Counted from the stretch's first letter, positions 27,068-35,909 are shown. The stretch is DNA of 64,000 bases from Streptomyces sp. ISL-98 (GCF_018614055.1 NZ_JAGGPB010000003.1:1-64000), one strand, 5' to 3'. The notes: generated from the sequence alone by a model not told the origin. A program made the numbers and translations.

Positions 27068-28708
27068 ATGACCGAGCACAACGCCCCCCGGGCCGAACAC
27101 CGCACCGTGCTGCTGCGCGGTGGAGACGTCCACAGCCCCGCCGACCCCTTCGCCACCGCGATGGTCGTCGAGCGGGGACACGTCGCCTGGGTCGGCTCCG
27201 AGGGAGCGGCCGACGCCTTCGCCTCGGGTGTCGACGAGGTGATCGACCTCGAAGGCGCCCTGGTCACCCCCGCCTTCACGGACGCACATGTGCACACCAC
27301 GTCCACCGGTCTCGCCCTCACCGGCCTCGACCTGTCCGGGGCGCGCTCCCTGGCCGACGCGCTGGATCTTGTACGGGCGCATGCCGCGGCCGGCCCCGCC
27401 GGCCAGATCCTCCTCGGCCACGGCTGGGACGCCACCCGCTGGCCCGAGCAGCGCCCCCCGTCCCGCGGCGAACTCGACGAAGCGGCGGGCGGACGGCCGC
27501 TGTACCTGCCCCGGATCGACGTCCACTCGGCCGTCGTCACCACCGCGCTCCTCGACCTCGTCCCCGGCGTCACAGGGCTGGCCGGCTACCACCCGGACGC
27601 CCCGCTCACGGCCGCCGCCCACCACGCCGTACGCACCGCCGCCCACGGAGCCGTCACGCCCCAGCAGCGCGCCGAGGCGCAGCGCGCGGCGCTCGCCCGC
27701 GCCGCCTCGCTCGGCATCGGCACGGTCCACGAGTGCGCGGGCCCCGAGATCTCCGACGAGCAGGACTTCACCGGCCTCCTGAAGCTGGCCGCCGAGGAGC
27801 CGGGCCCGCGCGTCTTCGGTTACTGGGCCGAACGCGTCGCGGATGCGAAGGACGCCGAGCGGATCCGGGAACTGGGCGCGATCGGCGCGGCCGGAGACCT
27901 CTTCGTCGACGGCTCGCTCGGCTCCCACACGGCCTGCCTGCACGCGCCGTACGCCGACGCCGCGCACACCGGCACCGCCCATCTCGACGCGGCGGCCGTC
28001 GCCGCCCACGTCACCGCCTGCACGGAGGCCGGACTGCAGGCGGGCTTCCACGCCATCGGGGACGCCGCGATCAGCTCCGTCGTCGACGGCGTGCGCGCCG
28101 CCGCGCAGAAGCTCGGCCTCGCCCGGATCCGTGCCGCCCGCCACCGCGTCGAGCACGCCGAGATGCTCACCCCGGACACCGTCGCGGCCTTCGCCGACCT
28201 GGGCCTGACCGCCTCCGTGCAGCCCGCTTTCGACGCGGCCTGGGGCGGCGACGAAGGGATGTACGCGCAGCGCCTGGGCGTCGAGCGGGCCCGTACGCTC
28301 AACCCGTACGCCGCCCTGCTGCGCGCCGGTGTGCCGCTGGCCTTCGGCTCCGACAGCCCGGTCACTCCGCTCGCCCCGTGGGGCACTGTCCGGGCGGCGG
28401 CCTTCCACCGCACGCCCGAGCACCGGGTGTCCGTACGTGCCGCCTTCACCGCCCACACGCGCGGCGGCTGGCGGGCCGTCGGCCGCGACGACGCGGGCAC
28501 CCTCGTGCCCGGGGCCCCCGCCGACTACGCGGTCTGGCGGGCGGACGAACTCGTGGTGCAGGCCCCCGACGACCGGGTGGCCCGCTGGTCGACCGACCCG
28601 CGCTCCGGTACGCCCGGCCTGCCCGATCTCACTCCGGGCGCCGAACTCCCGGTCTGTCTGCGGACGGTGGTTTTCGGACAAACAGTTTTCGTACACCCGG
28701 ACGAGTGA
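27068..28708 (+). CDS. amidohydrolase family 3 (YtcJ-like) enzyme
   Basis: 546 residues. Metal-dependent amidohydrolase fold: the first metal motif is DAHVHT, later VDGSLGSHTA, HAIGDAAI, and RVEHAEML, with the catalytic Asp in FGSDSPVTPL. Matches the YtcJ/AepA group, whose substrates are mostly unknown. The ATG at 27068 has no Shine-Dalgarno at normal spacing; GAGACT just upstream could be a -10 for a leaderless message. The Lrp regulator upstream may control it. Confidence 0.87.
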   Translation: MTEHNAPRAEHRTVLLRGGDVHSPADPFATAMVVERGHVAWVGSEGAADAFASGVDEVIDLEGALVTPAFTDAHVHTTSTGLALTGLDLSGARSLADALDLVRAHAAAGPAGQILLGHGWDATRWPEQRPPSRGELDEAAGGRPLYLPRIDVHSAVVTTALLDLVPGVTGLAGYHPDAPLTAAAHHAVRTAAHGAVTPQQRAEAQRAALARAASLGIGTVHECAGPEISDEQDFTGLLKLAAEEPGPRVFGYWAERVADAKDAERIRELGAIGAAGDLFVDGSLGSHTACLHAPYADAAHTGTAHLDAAAVAAHVTACTEAGLQAGFHAIGDAAISSVVDGVRAAAQKLGLARIRAARHRVEHAEMLTPDTVAAFADLGLTASVQPAFDAAWGGDEGMYAQRLGVERARTLNPYAALLRAGVPLAFGSDSPVTPLAPWGTVRAAAFHRTPEHRVSVRAAFTAHTRGGWRAVGRDDAGTLVPGAPADYAVWRADELVVQAPDDRVARWSTDPRSGTPGLPDLTPGAELPVCLRTVVFGQTVFVHPDE

Positions 28709-28818
28709 TGTGCGCGGGGCGCGTACCGCCGATCGGTGTTCCCAGGGGTCTTCCTGCCACGTGCGTATCTTCCGCACTGACCTGGTGATTTGGGCAAACA
28801 CCGCAGGTCACACGACTG

Positions 28819-28849
28819 TTGACAGAAAGCGGCCAGCGGCGGGTAGGTT
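28819..28849 (+). promoter_or_regulatory. candidate promoter for the noncoding stretch before ppm1
   Basis: TTGACA (28819-28824) and TAGGTT (28844-28849), separated by 19 bp, are good matches to vegetative -35 and -10 boxes, although the spacing is slightly long. A transcript would start near 28856, about 400 nt upstream of ppm1. Confidence 0.5.
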
Positions 28850-28855
28850 CGGCCG

Positions 28856-29163
28856 AGTCCACCGCAGGATGTCCGACCGGCAAACCTCCACGCAGTCGTC
28901 GAACGCCGCTGGGTCATGGGGTGGTGCGCCGCACGGGCGCACCAGTACTCGGAGCCAGGTTCAGCGCCCGCGCCTCGGGGGCGAGGGAAGGTTTCAGCCG
29001 GGAGGATGTCCCCTCCTGCTCCTCGCGAGCTCGGGGGAGGGTGTGACCCGGGTGGGGCCCGGATGTTCAGTAGACAACGGCTCTCGGCCGACCCGCAGCC
29101 GGCGGGTCCGAGGCCGGCCCGAAGGACGCCGGGCCCCGATCCGCAGAAACGAATTTCTGTTTT
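28856..29163 (+). ncRNA. structured noncoding stretch, possible small RNA or long leader
   Basis: The 550 bp from 28709 to 29258 lack a believable gene. Downstream of the candidate promoter lie a perfect 9-bp hairpin (TGGTGCGCC / GGCGCACCA, 28922-28944), several GC-rich shorter inverted repeats, and at 29144-29163 a CAGAAA-CGAA-TTTCTG hairpin followed by TTTT, the form of an intrinsic terminator and rare in such GC-rich DNA. This could define a roughly 300-nt RNA or an attenuated ppm1 leader. No known RNA family was recognised. Confidence 0.35.
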
Positions 29164-29258
29164 CCCCGATTTCCCCGATATCGGGAAGCCTTCCGTGCGG
29201 GCCCGCGGAGCACGATCGCTATGGTGGTGCATCTGTGTACGGACATTAAGGGGCAGCA

Positions 29259-30029
29259 GTGAACGACGGCGGTCAGAGGCGTTACGGCCCGCTCGGCAGA
29301 GCCTTGGTGATCATTCCGACCTACAACGAGGCCGAGAACATCAAGCCGATCGTCTCCCGGGTGCGCTCCGCGGTGCCCGACGCGCACATTCTCGTGGCCG
29401 ACGACAACAGCCCCGACGGCACCGGCAAGATCGCGGACGAGATCGCGGTCGGCGACGACCAGGTCCACGTCCTGCACCGCAAGGGCAAGGAAGGGCTGGG
29501 CGCGGCCTACCTGGCGGGCTTCCGCTGGGGCACCGAGCACGGTTACGGCGTACTGGTGGAAATGGACGCCGACGGCTCCCACCAGCCCGAGGAACTGCCC
29601 CGCCTGCTGACCGCCCTCAAGGGCGCCGACCTGGTCCTCGGCTCGCGCTGGGTGCCCGGCGGCCGCGTCGTCAACTGGCCCAAGCACCGCGAGATGCTCT
29701 CCCGGGGCGGCAGCACGTACTCGCGGGTGCTCCTCGGCGTCCCGATCCGCGACGTCACGGGCGGCTTCCGGGCCTTCCGCGCGGAGACCCTGGAGGGGCT
29801 CGGGCTCGAAGAGGTCGCGTCCCAGGGGTACTGCTTCCAGGTCGACCTCGCCCGCCGCGCGGTCGAGGCCGGATACAACGTCGTCGAAGTGCCCATCACC
29901 TTCGTGGAACGCGAACTGGGCGACAGCAAGATGAGCCGCGACATCGTCGTCGAGGCGCTGTGGCGGGTAACGGCCTGGGGCGTCGGCTCCCGGGCGAACA
30001 AACTCCTGGGCCGCAAGCCCTCCTCCTGA
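29259..30029 (+). CDS. ppm1: polyprenol-phosphate mannosyltransferase
   Basis: 256 residues. GT2 fold with the DPM1 signature: PTYNEAENI, ADDNSPDGT, EMDADGSHQPEE, and the C-terminal ERELGDSKM. No transmembrane segments, so this is the soluble synthase domain only; it transfers mannose from GDP-mannose to polyprenyl phosphate for protein O-mannosylation. In Streptomyces the Ppm1 domain is separate from the apolipoprotein acyltransferase, unlike in mycobacteria. GTG start with AAGGGG 5 nt upstream. It is followed by fxsA after 42 bp. Confidence 0.93.
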   Translation: MNDGGQRRYGPLGRALVIIPTYNEAENIKPIVSRVRSAVPDAHILVADDNSPDGTGKIADEIAVGDDQVHVLHRKGKEGLGAAYLAGFRWGTEHGYGVLVEMDADGSHQPEELPRLLTALKGADLVLGSRWVPGGRVVNWPKHREMLSRGGSTYSRVLLGVPIRDVTGGFRAFRAETLEGLGLEEVASQGYCFQVDLARRAVEAGYNVVEVPITFVERELGDSKMSRDIVVEALWRVTAWGVGSRANKLLGRKPSS

Positions 30030-30071
30030 TCTTTTACGCCGCCCAGGCGCCCAGCCAGGCACACTGGAAGC

Positions 30072-30644
30072 ATGACGACCGGCTCACCGACTCCGACAGC
30101 TCCGGGGCGCTCGCGCGCCCGCACCTTCGTACCTCTTGGCGTCGCCGTCTGGCTGGTGCTCGAGATCTGGCTGCTGACCGTAGTGGCCGACGCCGCGGGC
30201 GCACTCACCGTCCTGGCGTTGCTGATCGCGGGCGTCGTGCTCGGCGCCGTGGTCATCAAGCGGGCCGGCCGCCGTGCCTTCAAGAACCTCACCGAGACCC
30301 TCCAGCAGCAGCAGTCGGGCGCGACGCCCGCCCAGCGCGAGGGCAGCAGCGGCAATGGCTTCCTGATGCTGGGCGGCCTGCTGCTGATGTTGCCCGGCCT
30401 GATCTCCGACGTGGCGGGGCTGCTGCTCCTCGTGCCGCCCGTGCGTTCGCTGCTCGGCAGGTACGCCGAACGGTCGCTGGAGCGCAGGATGCGCGCGGCG
30501 ACTCCCGGCAGCCTGGGCGACGCTTTCCAGCAGGCCCGTATTCACCGCCCGGACGGCAAGGTCGTACAGGGTGAGGTCATCAGGGAGGACGGGGCGCCCG
30601 CGCCGCGACGCGACGACGGCCCGAGGCCGCCGATCGCCCCCTGA
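30072..30644 (+). CDS. fxsA: FxsA family membrane protein
   Basis: 190 residues. Three to four hydrophobic helices in the first 135 residues, with the FxsA pattern of charged loops between (VVIKRAGRRAFKNL; GGLLLMLPGLISDVAGLLLLVPP), and a hydrophilic C-terminus. E. coli FxsA relieves phage T7 exclusion by F plasmids, but the ordinary role of the family is unknown. It shares a strong terminator with the convergent rbpA gene. Confidence 0.88.
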   Translation: MTTGSPTPTAPGRSRARTFVPLGVAVWLVLEIWLLTVVADAAGALTVLALLIAGVVLGAVVIKRAGRRAFKNLTETLQQQQSGATPAQREGSSGNGFLMLGGLLLMLPGLISDVAGLLLLVPPVRSLLGRYAERSLERRMRAATPGSLGDAFQQARIHRPDGKVVQGEVIREDGAPAPRRDDGPRPPIAP

Positions 30645-30710
30645 TCAAGAATCTTGGGCCCAGGATCATGGGCCGGAGATCATTGGCCGGAAATGAAGCC
30701 GGAAATGAAC

Positions 30711-30763
30711 AAGAGCCGCGGGGGTGTGACACAGACTCGCTGTGTCACACCCCCGCGGCTCTT
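30711..30763. terminator. perfect 23-bp hairpin between fxsA and rbpA
   Basis: A 23-bp stem with no mismatch (left arm 30711-30733, right arm 30741-30763, 7-nt loop GACTCGC) begins with AAGAG and ends with CTCTT. Its position between convergent stops marks it as a bidirectional terminator. It is unusually long. Confidence 0.93.
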
Positions 30764-30802
30764 GCCGTTGTGCTGACTGCCGTCAGGCGCAACGCCGAAG
30801 CA

Positions 30803-31177
30803 TTACGCGGACTTGCGGCTGTCCCGCGGATGCACCGCAATGTTCATGGCGCCTGAACGCAGTACCGCAAGCCTCTCGGCCAGGACCTCTTCGAGCTCCT
30901 CGCGGGTGCGCCTCTCCATGAGCATGTCCCAGTGCGTACGCGCGGGCTTGCCCTTCTTCTCCTCAGGCCCGTCGCCGTCTACAAGGAGTGCCTGGGCGCC
31001 ACACGCCTTGCACTCCCACTCCGGCGGAATTTCTGCCTCAACCGAGAACGGCATCTCAAATCGATGTCCGTTCTGGCATGCGTACTCCACCGCCTGGCGC
31101 GGGGCCAGATCGATGCCGCGGTCCGTCTCGTAGCTGGTAACCACAAGTCGCGTGCCGCGGAGAGCTCGCTCACTCAT
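30803..31177 (-). CDS. rbpA: RNA polymerase-binding protein RbpA
   Basis: 124 residues. Starts MSERALRGTRLV; the core carries two CxxC-like elements (YACQNGH and WECKACG) and a C-terminal sigma-interaction region (HWDMLMERRTREELEEVLAERL). RbpA binds the principal sigma factor HrdB and stabilises open complexes in Actinobacteria. GGGAGG 7 nt upstream of the ATG. A consensus sigma-R promoter lies 83 bp upstream of the start, matching the known thiol-stress control of rbpA. Confidence 0.95.
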   Translation of the reverse strand: MSERALRGTRLVVTSYETDRGIDLAPRQAVEYACQNGHRFEMPFSVEAEIPPEWECKACGAQALLVDGDGPEEKKGKPARTHWDMLMERRTREELEEVLAERLAVLRSGAMNIAVHPRDSRKSA

Positions 31178-31238
31178 GAATCGTGCCTCCCGGGCTTGTC
31201 GCCCACAGGACAGGTGTCGCTGTCGTCGTCATCCGGTC

Positions 31239-31264
31239 AACGTCCGGTCGGCGGTAAAGATTCC
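31239..31264 (-). promoter_or_regulatory. sigma-R promoter of rbpA
   Basis: Read on the reverse strand, GGAAT (31264-31260) is followed by exactly 18 bp and GTT (31241-31239), with the usual extra G on both sides (GGGAAT and GTTG). This is the sigma-R consensus of Streptomyces, used under disulfide stress. The rbpA gene is a known SigR target, so the site and the gene agree. Confidence 0.9.
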
Positions 31265-31432
31265 CGTTGCGGGTCATGCGTCGCCCGTCGTGCCGCCCCT
31301 TGTTGTACCCACCAGTGCCCGGTTTGTCACTTCTGGCAGCAGATGTCACCCAGCGTTGTCGATGTCCGAGCGCGCAGTAACGGTCCGCCTGGCAGGCCAA
31401 AGGCGTACACTACCGGCCTTTCACTTCAAGCA

Positions 31433-32788
31433 CTAAATCCGCTCCGGTACGGGGTTTCCCGCCGCCTCCACAGCTCGCCGTACAGGCACCCGTGCGAGTA
31501 GTACGAAGCCCAGCGCGAAGAAGGCCACGAGAGAGATGATCGCATCCCGGTAGCTGCCGGTCAGCTGGTACGCGAGGCCGAAGACCAGCGGTCCCAGCCA
31601 GCTCATTCCCCGGTCGCTCATCTCGTACGCCGAGAAGTACTCGGCCTCCTTGCCGCGCGGCACCAGGTGGGAGAAGAGCGAGCGGGACAGGGCCTGGCTG
31701 CCGCCCAGCACCAGCCCGATCGCCGACGCCAGGGCGAAGAACCAGACCGGAGCCCCGGCCGGCAGGAAGTAGCCCGCGCCGATCGTCAGCGTCCAGGCCG
31801 CGAGGGAGCCGAGGATCGTGCGCTTGGCCCCGAAGCGCTGGGCCAGGCGGCCCATGCCCAGCGCGCCCGCCACCGCGAGCACCTGCACCAGCAGGATGGC
31901 AGTGATGAGGGTGGTCTGGTCGAGGCCCAGCTCCTCGGACCCGTAGATCGAGGCCTGCGAAATGACCGTCTGTACACCGTCGTTGTAGACCAGATAGGCC
32001 AGCAGGAAGGACAGCGTCAGCGGATGGCGGCGCATGTCCTTGATCGTCGCGACCAGCTGGCGCCACCCCGCACCGACCCGGCCCGCGGCCTGCGGCTCGC
32101 TCCGCTCCACCCGGCGGTCGCGCAGCCGCCGCAGGGGTATGAGCGTAAAGGCGCCCCACCACAGGCCGGCCGAAGCGAGGCAGATCCGTACCGCTGTCCC
32201 CTCCGAAATCCCGAAGCTCTCATGGCCGGAGTAGAGGACGAGATTGAGGACGAGGACGAAGGCGCCCGATGTGTAGCCGAACGCCCAGCCCCGTGAGGAG
32301 ACTCTGTCGCGCTCCTCGGGCTCGGCGATCTGAGGGAGATAGGCGTTGTAGAGCACCATCGCGACGGACTGGGAAGCGTTGGCGACGATCAGCAGGAACG
32401 CGCCCAGCAAATAGCGCTCCCCGTCCAGGAAGAACATGCCCGCTGTAGCGGTCGCTCCCAGGTACGCGGCGGCAGCGAGCAGCGGCTTCTTTCTGCCCGT
32501 ACGGTCCGCGACCGCGCCCACCAGAGGCATGACCAGAACGGCCACTACGACCGATACGGAGACGGTGTACGCGAAGAGAGAGCCCGCCCGCACCGGGATG
32601 CCCAGCGGGTGGACGAAGCCGTCCGCGTCGGCGGCTGCCTTGGCGACCGTCGTCAGGTAGGGGCCGAGGAAGACGGTGAGCACGCTCGTCGAGTAGACGG
32701 AGCAGGCGAAATCGTAGAAATACCAGCCCTGTTGCTCGCGTTTGCGGGCGGTGGCCCCGTCCGTACGGTCCACGGTGTCAGTTCTCAC
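31433..32788 (-). CDS. UMF1/Atg22-like MFS transporter
   Basis: 451 residues with about 12 hydrophobic helices. The N-terminal QQGWYFYDFACSVYSTSVLT and ANASQSVAMVLYNAYLPQIAE are typical of the UMF1 family related to yeast Atg22. Probably a plasma-membrane transporter for amino acids or similar small molecules; substrate unknown. GTG at 32788 with GAGGGG upstream; the further-upstream open frame lies antisense to the next gene region and is rejected. The 255 bp between this stop and rbpA hold the rbpA promoter region. Confidence 0.87.
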   Translation of the reverse strand: MRTDTVDRTDGATARKREQQGWYFYDFACSVYSTSVLTVFLGPYLTTVAKAAADADGFVHPLGIPVRAGSLFAYTVSVSVVVAVLVMPLVGAVADRTGRKKPLLAAAAYLGATATAGMFFLDGERYLLGAFLLIVANASQSVAMVLYNAYLPQIAEPEERDRVSSRGWAFGYTSGAFVLVLNLVLYSGHESFGISEGTAVRICLASAGLWWGAFTLIPLRRLRDRRVERSEPQAAGRVGAGWRQLVATIKDMRRHPLTLSFLLAYLVYNDGVQTVISQASIYGSEELGLDQTTLITAILLVQVLAVAGALGMGRLAQRFGAKRTILGSLAAWTLTIGAGYFLPAGAPVWFFALASAIGLVLGGSQALSRSLFSHLVPRGKEAEYFSAYEMSDRGMSWLGPLVFGLAYQLTGSYRDAIISLVAFFALGFVLLARVPVRRAVEAAGNPVPERI

Positions 32789-32841
32789 CGTGCGCCCCCC
32801 TCGCTCGTCCCCGTGCCGGTGCGGGCCACGGGGCGTGCGGG

Positions 32842-33606
32842 TCAGTTCCAGGTACCCCGCTCGGTCAGCACCGTGCGCAACGTCTCGATGTGATCCGTCA
32901 TGATGCCATCCACGCCGAGGTCGAGGAGCGCCGTCATCCGGCCCGGATCGTTGATCGTCCAGACGTGGACCTGCAGGCCGAGGGCGTGCGCCGTCCGCAC
33001 GAAGCGGCGGTCGACCACCCTGATGCCGTTCTGTACCTCGGGAACCTGAGCGCATACGGCGCTGCGGCGCAGGGCGGCGGGCACCGAGCGTGCGCGCAGC
33101 CACAGACCCAGGACGCCTGTGGTGCCGTACGAGGTGGCGAGGCGGGGGCCCGCGAGGCGCTGCGCCCTGGCGACGCGGTTCTCGTTGAACGACCCGACGC
33201 ACACCCGGTCCCAGGCCCCGGTCCTGCGGACGAGGTCGACCAGCGGGCCCAGGGCGGGCTCCGCCTTGATGTCCACATTCCAGCGGGCGTCCGGGAACTC
33301 CTCCAGCAGTTCCTCGAAGAGGGGCAGCGGTTCGGTGCCCGCCACGCGCGCCCGGCTGACGTCCCTCCAGGGCAGCGCGGCGATGCGCCCGCGCGCGTCC
33401 GTCACCCGATCGAGGGTCGCGTCGTGGAACGCGACGAGCCGGCCGTCCGCCGTGGCGTGCACATCGGTCTCGAAGTAGCGGTACCCGGAACCGGCAGCGC
33501 GCCTGAAGGCCGCCGCCGTGTTCTCAAGACCGTCACCGGCCCCGCCCCGGTGCGCGAAGGCGATCGGAGCGGGGTGGTCCAGATAGGGATGGCGTACGCG
33601 AATCAC
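32842..33606 (-). CDS. glycerophosphodiester phosphodiesterase
   Basis: 254 residues. GDPD TIM-barrel motifs: AFAHRGGAGDGLENTAAAF with catalytic His and Arg, ETDVHATADGRLVAFHD with the metal-binding Glu and Asp and second His, VDIKAE, and GVDGIMTDHIE at the C-terminus. No signal peptide, so it acts inside the cell on glycerophosphodiesters. The GTG start overlaps the stop of the YczE-like gene (GTGA). Confidence 0.93.
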   Translation of the reverse strand: MIRVRHPYLDHPAPIAFAHRGGAGDGLENTAAAFRRAAGSGYRYFETDVHATADGRLVAFHDATLDRVTDARGRIAALPWRDVSRARVAGTEPLPLFEELLEEFPDARWNVDIKAEPALGPLVDLVRRTGAWDRVCVGSFNENRVARAQRLAGPRLATSYGTTGVLGLWLRARSVPAALRRSAVCAQVPEVQNGIRVVDRRFVRTAHALGLQVHVWTINDPGRMTALLDLGVDGIMTDHIETLRTVLTERGTWN

Positions 33607-34250
33607 CGGGGGATTATTGCGCGTTCCTGTGTATGCGTGGCGACGACCGTACTGCGGGAGCCCGGCGAGGGGACGGCGAAGAAGCGCAGGAAGAACTGCG
33701 CGAGCGGCCCGATCGCGAGCGCGTAGACCACGGTCCCGGCGCCGACCGAGCCGCCCAGGGCGAAACCGGCGGCGACGACGGCGACCTCGATGGCGGTACG
33801 CACGAGCCGGATGGAACGCCCGGTGAGCCGGTGCAGCCCGGTCATCAGCCCGTCCCGCGGACCCGGCCCGAAGCGGGCGGCGATGTACAGGCCGGTCGCC
33901 AGCCCGTTGAGCGCGACGCCACCGAGCATCAGCGGAACCTGCCCGGCGAGTCCGTGCACGTCCGGCACGAGGGCCAGCGTGCCGTCCATCGCGATGCCGA
34001 TCACCACGACGTTGGAAACGGTGCCGAGGCCCGGGCGTTGCCGGGCCGGGATCCAGAGCAGCAGGACCGCGGCGCCCACGATGATCGACACGACTCCGAT
34101 CGTCATCCCGGTCCGCTCGGCGAGCCCCTGGTGCAGCACTCCCCAGGGTTCGAGGCCGAGGCCCGCCCGTACGAGGACCGCCGAACTCACTCCGTACAGC
34201 ACCAAACCGACGTACAGCTGAATCAGCCGACGGGTGAGTTCTCTGGACAA
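33603..34250 (-). CDS. YczE/YitT-like membrane protein
   Basis: 215 residues from a TTG at 34250, chosen because AGGGAG lies 6 nt upstream; a GTG at 34292 would add 14 residues. About five hydrophobic helices and the YczE pattern: YGVSSAVLVRAGLGLEPWGVL, GLATGLYIAARFGPGPRDGLMTGL. Function unknown; in Bacillus YczE affects surfactin production. It is divergent from a MocR regulator, an arrangement that recurs widely in Actinobacteria and suggests direct control. Confidence 0.85.
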   Translation of the reverse strand: MSRELTRRLIQLYVGLVLYGVSSAVLVRAGLGLEPWGVLHQGLAERTGMTIGVVSIIVGAAVLLLWIPARQRPGLGTVSNVVVIGIAMDGTLALVPDVHGLAGQVPLMLGGVALNGLATGLYIAARFGPGPRDGLMTGLHRLTGRSIRLVRTAIEVAVVAAGFALGGSVGAGTVVYALAIGPLAQFFLRFFAVPSPGSRSTVVATHTQERAIIPR

Positions 34251-34273
34251 GGAGTGCTCCCTGGGTAGTGCTG

Positions 34274-34366
34274 GTGGACCGACACGTGACACCCTGTGGC
34301 TTGGCAGGAGATGCCATCCATGGCCAATTCGGGTTAGGTGGACTGGAAATCATGGCTCAGTGGACT
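34274..34366. promoter_or_regulatory. three GTGGAC repeats between yczE-like and mocR-like genes
   Basis: GTGGACC (34274-34280), GTGGACT (34338-34344) and GTGGACT (34360-34366) are direct repeats. The last two are 22 bp apart, two helical turns, and the last falls inside the first codons of the regulator. MocR proteins bind direct repeats with such phasing, so these are good operator candidates. Confidence 0.45.
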
Positions 34367-35857
34367 TCAGCGGTCGGGGTGGCTCAGCTCGCCAGGCAGC
34401 TCAATGCCCAGCAGCCCCGCCCCGCGGGGCCCGGTACGCGCAAGCCGCCGGCCTACCGAGCCCTCGCCGACGGCATAAGGCTGCTCGTCCTGGAAGGACG
34501 CGTTCCGGTCGCTGCCCGGCTCCCTGCCGAGCGCGAGCTCGCCGTGGCGCTGGCCGTCAGCCGTACGACCGTGGCCGCGGCCTACGAGGCGCTGCGCGCG
34601 GAGGGCTTCCTGGAGTCGCGCAGGGGAGCAGGCAGCTGGACCGCCGTCCCGGCCGGCAATCCGCTGCCCGCCCGGGGCCTCGAACCCCTGCCGCCCGAGT
34701 CCCTCGGCTCGGTGATCGACCTCGGGTGCGCCGCCCTGCCCGCGCCCGAGCCGTGGCTCACGCGCGCGGTCCAGGGCGCCCTGGAGGAGCTGCCGCCGTA
34801 CGCGCACACCCACGGCGACTACCCGGCGGGCCTGCCCGCGCTGCGCGAGATGCTCGCCGACCGCTACACCGCGCGCGGCATCCCGACCATGCCCGAGCAG
34901 ATCATGGTCACCACGGGCGCGATGGGTGCGATCGACGCGATCTGCCATCTCTTCGCGGGCCGCGGCGAACGCATCGCCGTCGAGTCGCCGTCGTACGCGA
35001 ACATCCTTCAGCTCATGCGCGAAGCGGGCGCCCGGCTGGTGCCCGTCGCCATGGCCGAAGGGCTCTCGGGCTGGGACCTGCCGCGCTGGCGCCAGGTCAT
35101 GCGCGACGCCGCCCCCCGTCTCGCGTACGTCGTCGCGGACTTCCACAACCCGACCGGCGCCCTGGCCGACGAGGAGCAGCGTCGCGGGCTCGTCGACGCG
35201 GCGCGCTCGGCAGGGACCGTACTCGTCGTCGACGAGACCATGTCGGAGCTGTCCCTGGACCTGGACGAGGGCGTCGGCATGCCGCGGCCGGTCTGTGCCT
35301 TCGACCCGGCGGGCAGCACGGTCCTGACGGTGGGTTCCGCGAGCAAGGCGTTCTGGGCGGGCATGCGCATCGGCTGGGTCCGGGCGTCGCCCGATGTGAT
35401 CCGCAGCCTGGTGGCGGCGCGCGCGTACGCCGACCTCGGGACGCCGGTCCTGGAACAGCTCGCCGTCACCTGGCTGATGAGCACGGGCGGCTGGGAGCAG
35501 GCCGTGGGCATCCGCCGTACCCAGGCACGGGAGAACCGCGACGCGCTCGTGGCGGCGGTGCGCAGGGAGCTGCCCGACTGGGAGTTCGACGTTCCGCGCG
35601 GCGGGCTGACGCTCTGGGTCCGTACCGGCGGGCTTTCCGGATCGCGGCTGGCCGAGATGGGCGAGCGGGTCGGCGTACGGGTGCCTTCCGGGCCGCGTTT
35701 CGGTGTCGACGGTGCGTTCGAGGGGTATGTGCGGCTGCCGTTCACCGTGAGCGGCCCGGTGGCGGACGAGGCCGCCGTGCGTCTGGCGGCGGCCGCGAGG
35801 CTGGTGGAAAGCGGAGCGAGCTCCGGTTCGGAAACGCCGCGGACCTTCGTCGCCTGA
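34352..35857 (+). CDS. MocR-type GntR regulator with aminotransferase domain
   Basis: 501 residues. An N-terminal GntR winged helix (YRALADGIRLLVLEGRVPVA, SRTTVAAAYEALRAEGFLES) is joined to a class I aminotransferase-like domain: GAMGAIDAI, ADFHNPTGA, and the SASKAFWAGMRIGW segment with the PLP-binding Lys. MocR proteins sense PLP or amines. It probably controls the divergent YczE-like membrane protein. ATG at 34352; there is only a weak Shine-Dalgarno (TGGA). Confidence 0.92.
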   Translation: MAQWTSAVGVAQLARQLNAQQPRPAGPGTRKPPAYRALADGIRLLVLEGRVPVAARLPAERELAVALAVSRTTVAAAYEALRAEGFLESRRGAGSWTAVPAGNPLPARGLEPLPPESLGSVIDLGCAALPAPEPWLTRAVQGALEELPPYAHTHGDYPAGLPALREMLADRYTARGIPTMPEQIMVTTGAMGAIDAICHLFAGRGERIAVESPSYANILQLMREAGARLVPVAMAEGLSGWDLPRWRQVMRDAAPRLAYVVADFHNPTGALADEEQRRGLVDAARSAGTVLVVDETMSELSLDLDEGVGMPRPVCAFDPAGSTVLTVGSASKAFWAGMRIGWVRASPDVIRSLVAARAYADLGTPVLEQLAVTWLMSTGGWEQAVGIRRTQARENRDALVAAVRRELPDWEFDVPRGGLTLWVRTGGLSGSRLAEMGERVGVRVPSGPRFGVDGAFEGYVRLPFTVSGPVADEAAVRLAAAARLVESGASSGSETPRTFVA

Positions 35858-35909
35858 CAGGTCGCCGGACAAGGCCGCTCGGGAGCTTGAGAGGTCGCTT
35901 GCCGGGGGC

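Noticed and set aside
28819..29046. 75-residue ORF in the ppm1 upstream region
   Set aside because: Composition is random Arg/Ser/Gly, it overlaps the strong hairpin at 28922-28944 and has no Shine-Dalgarno.
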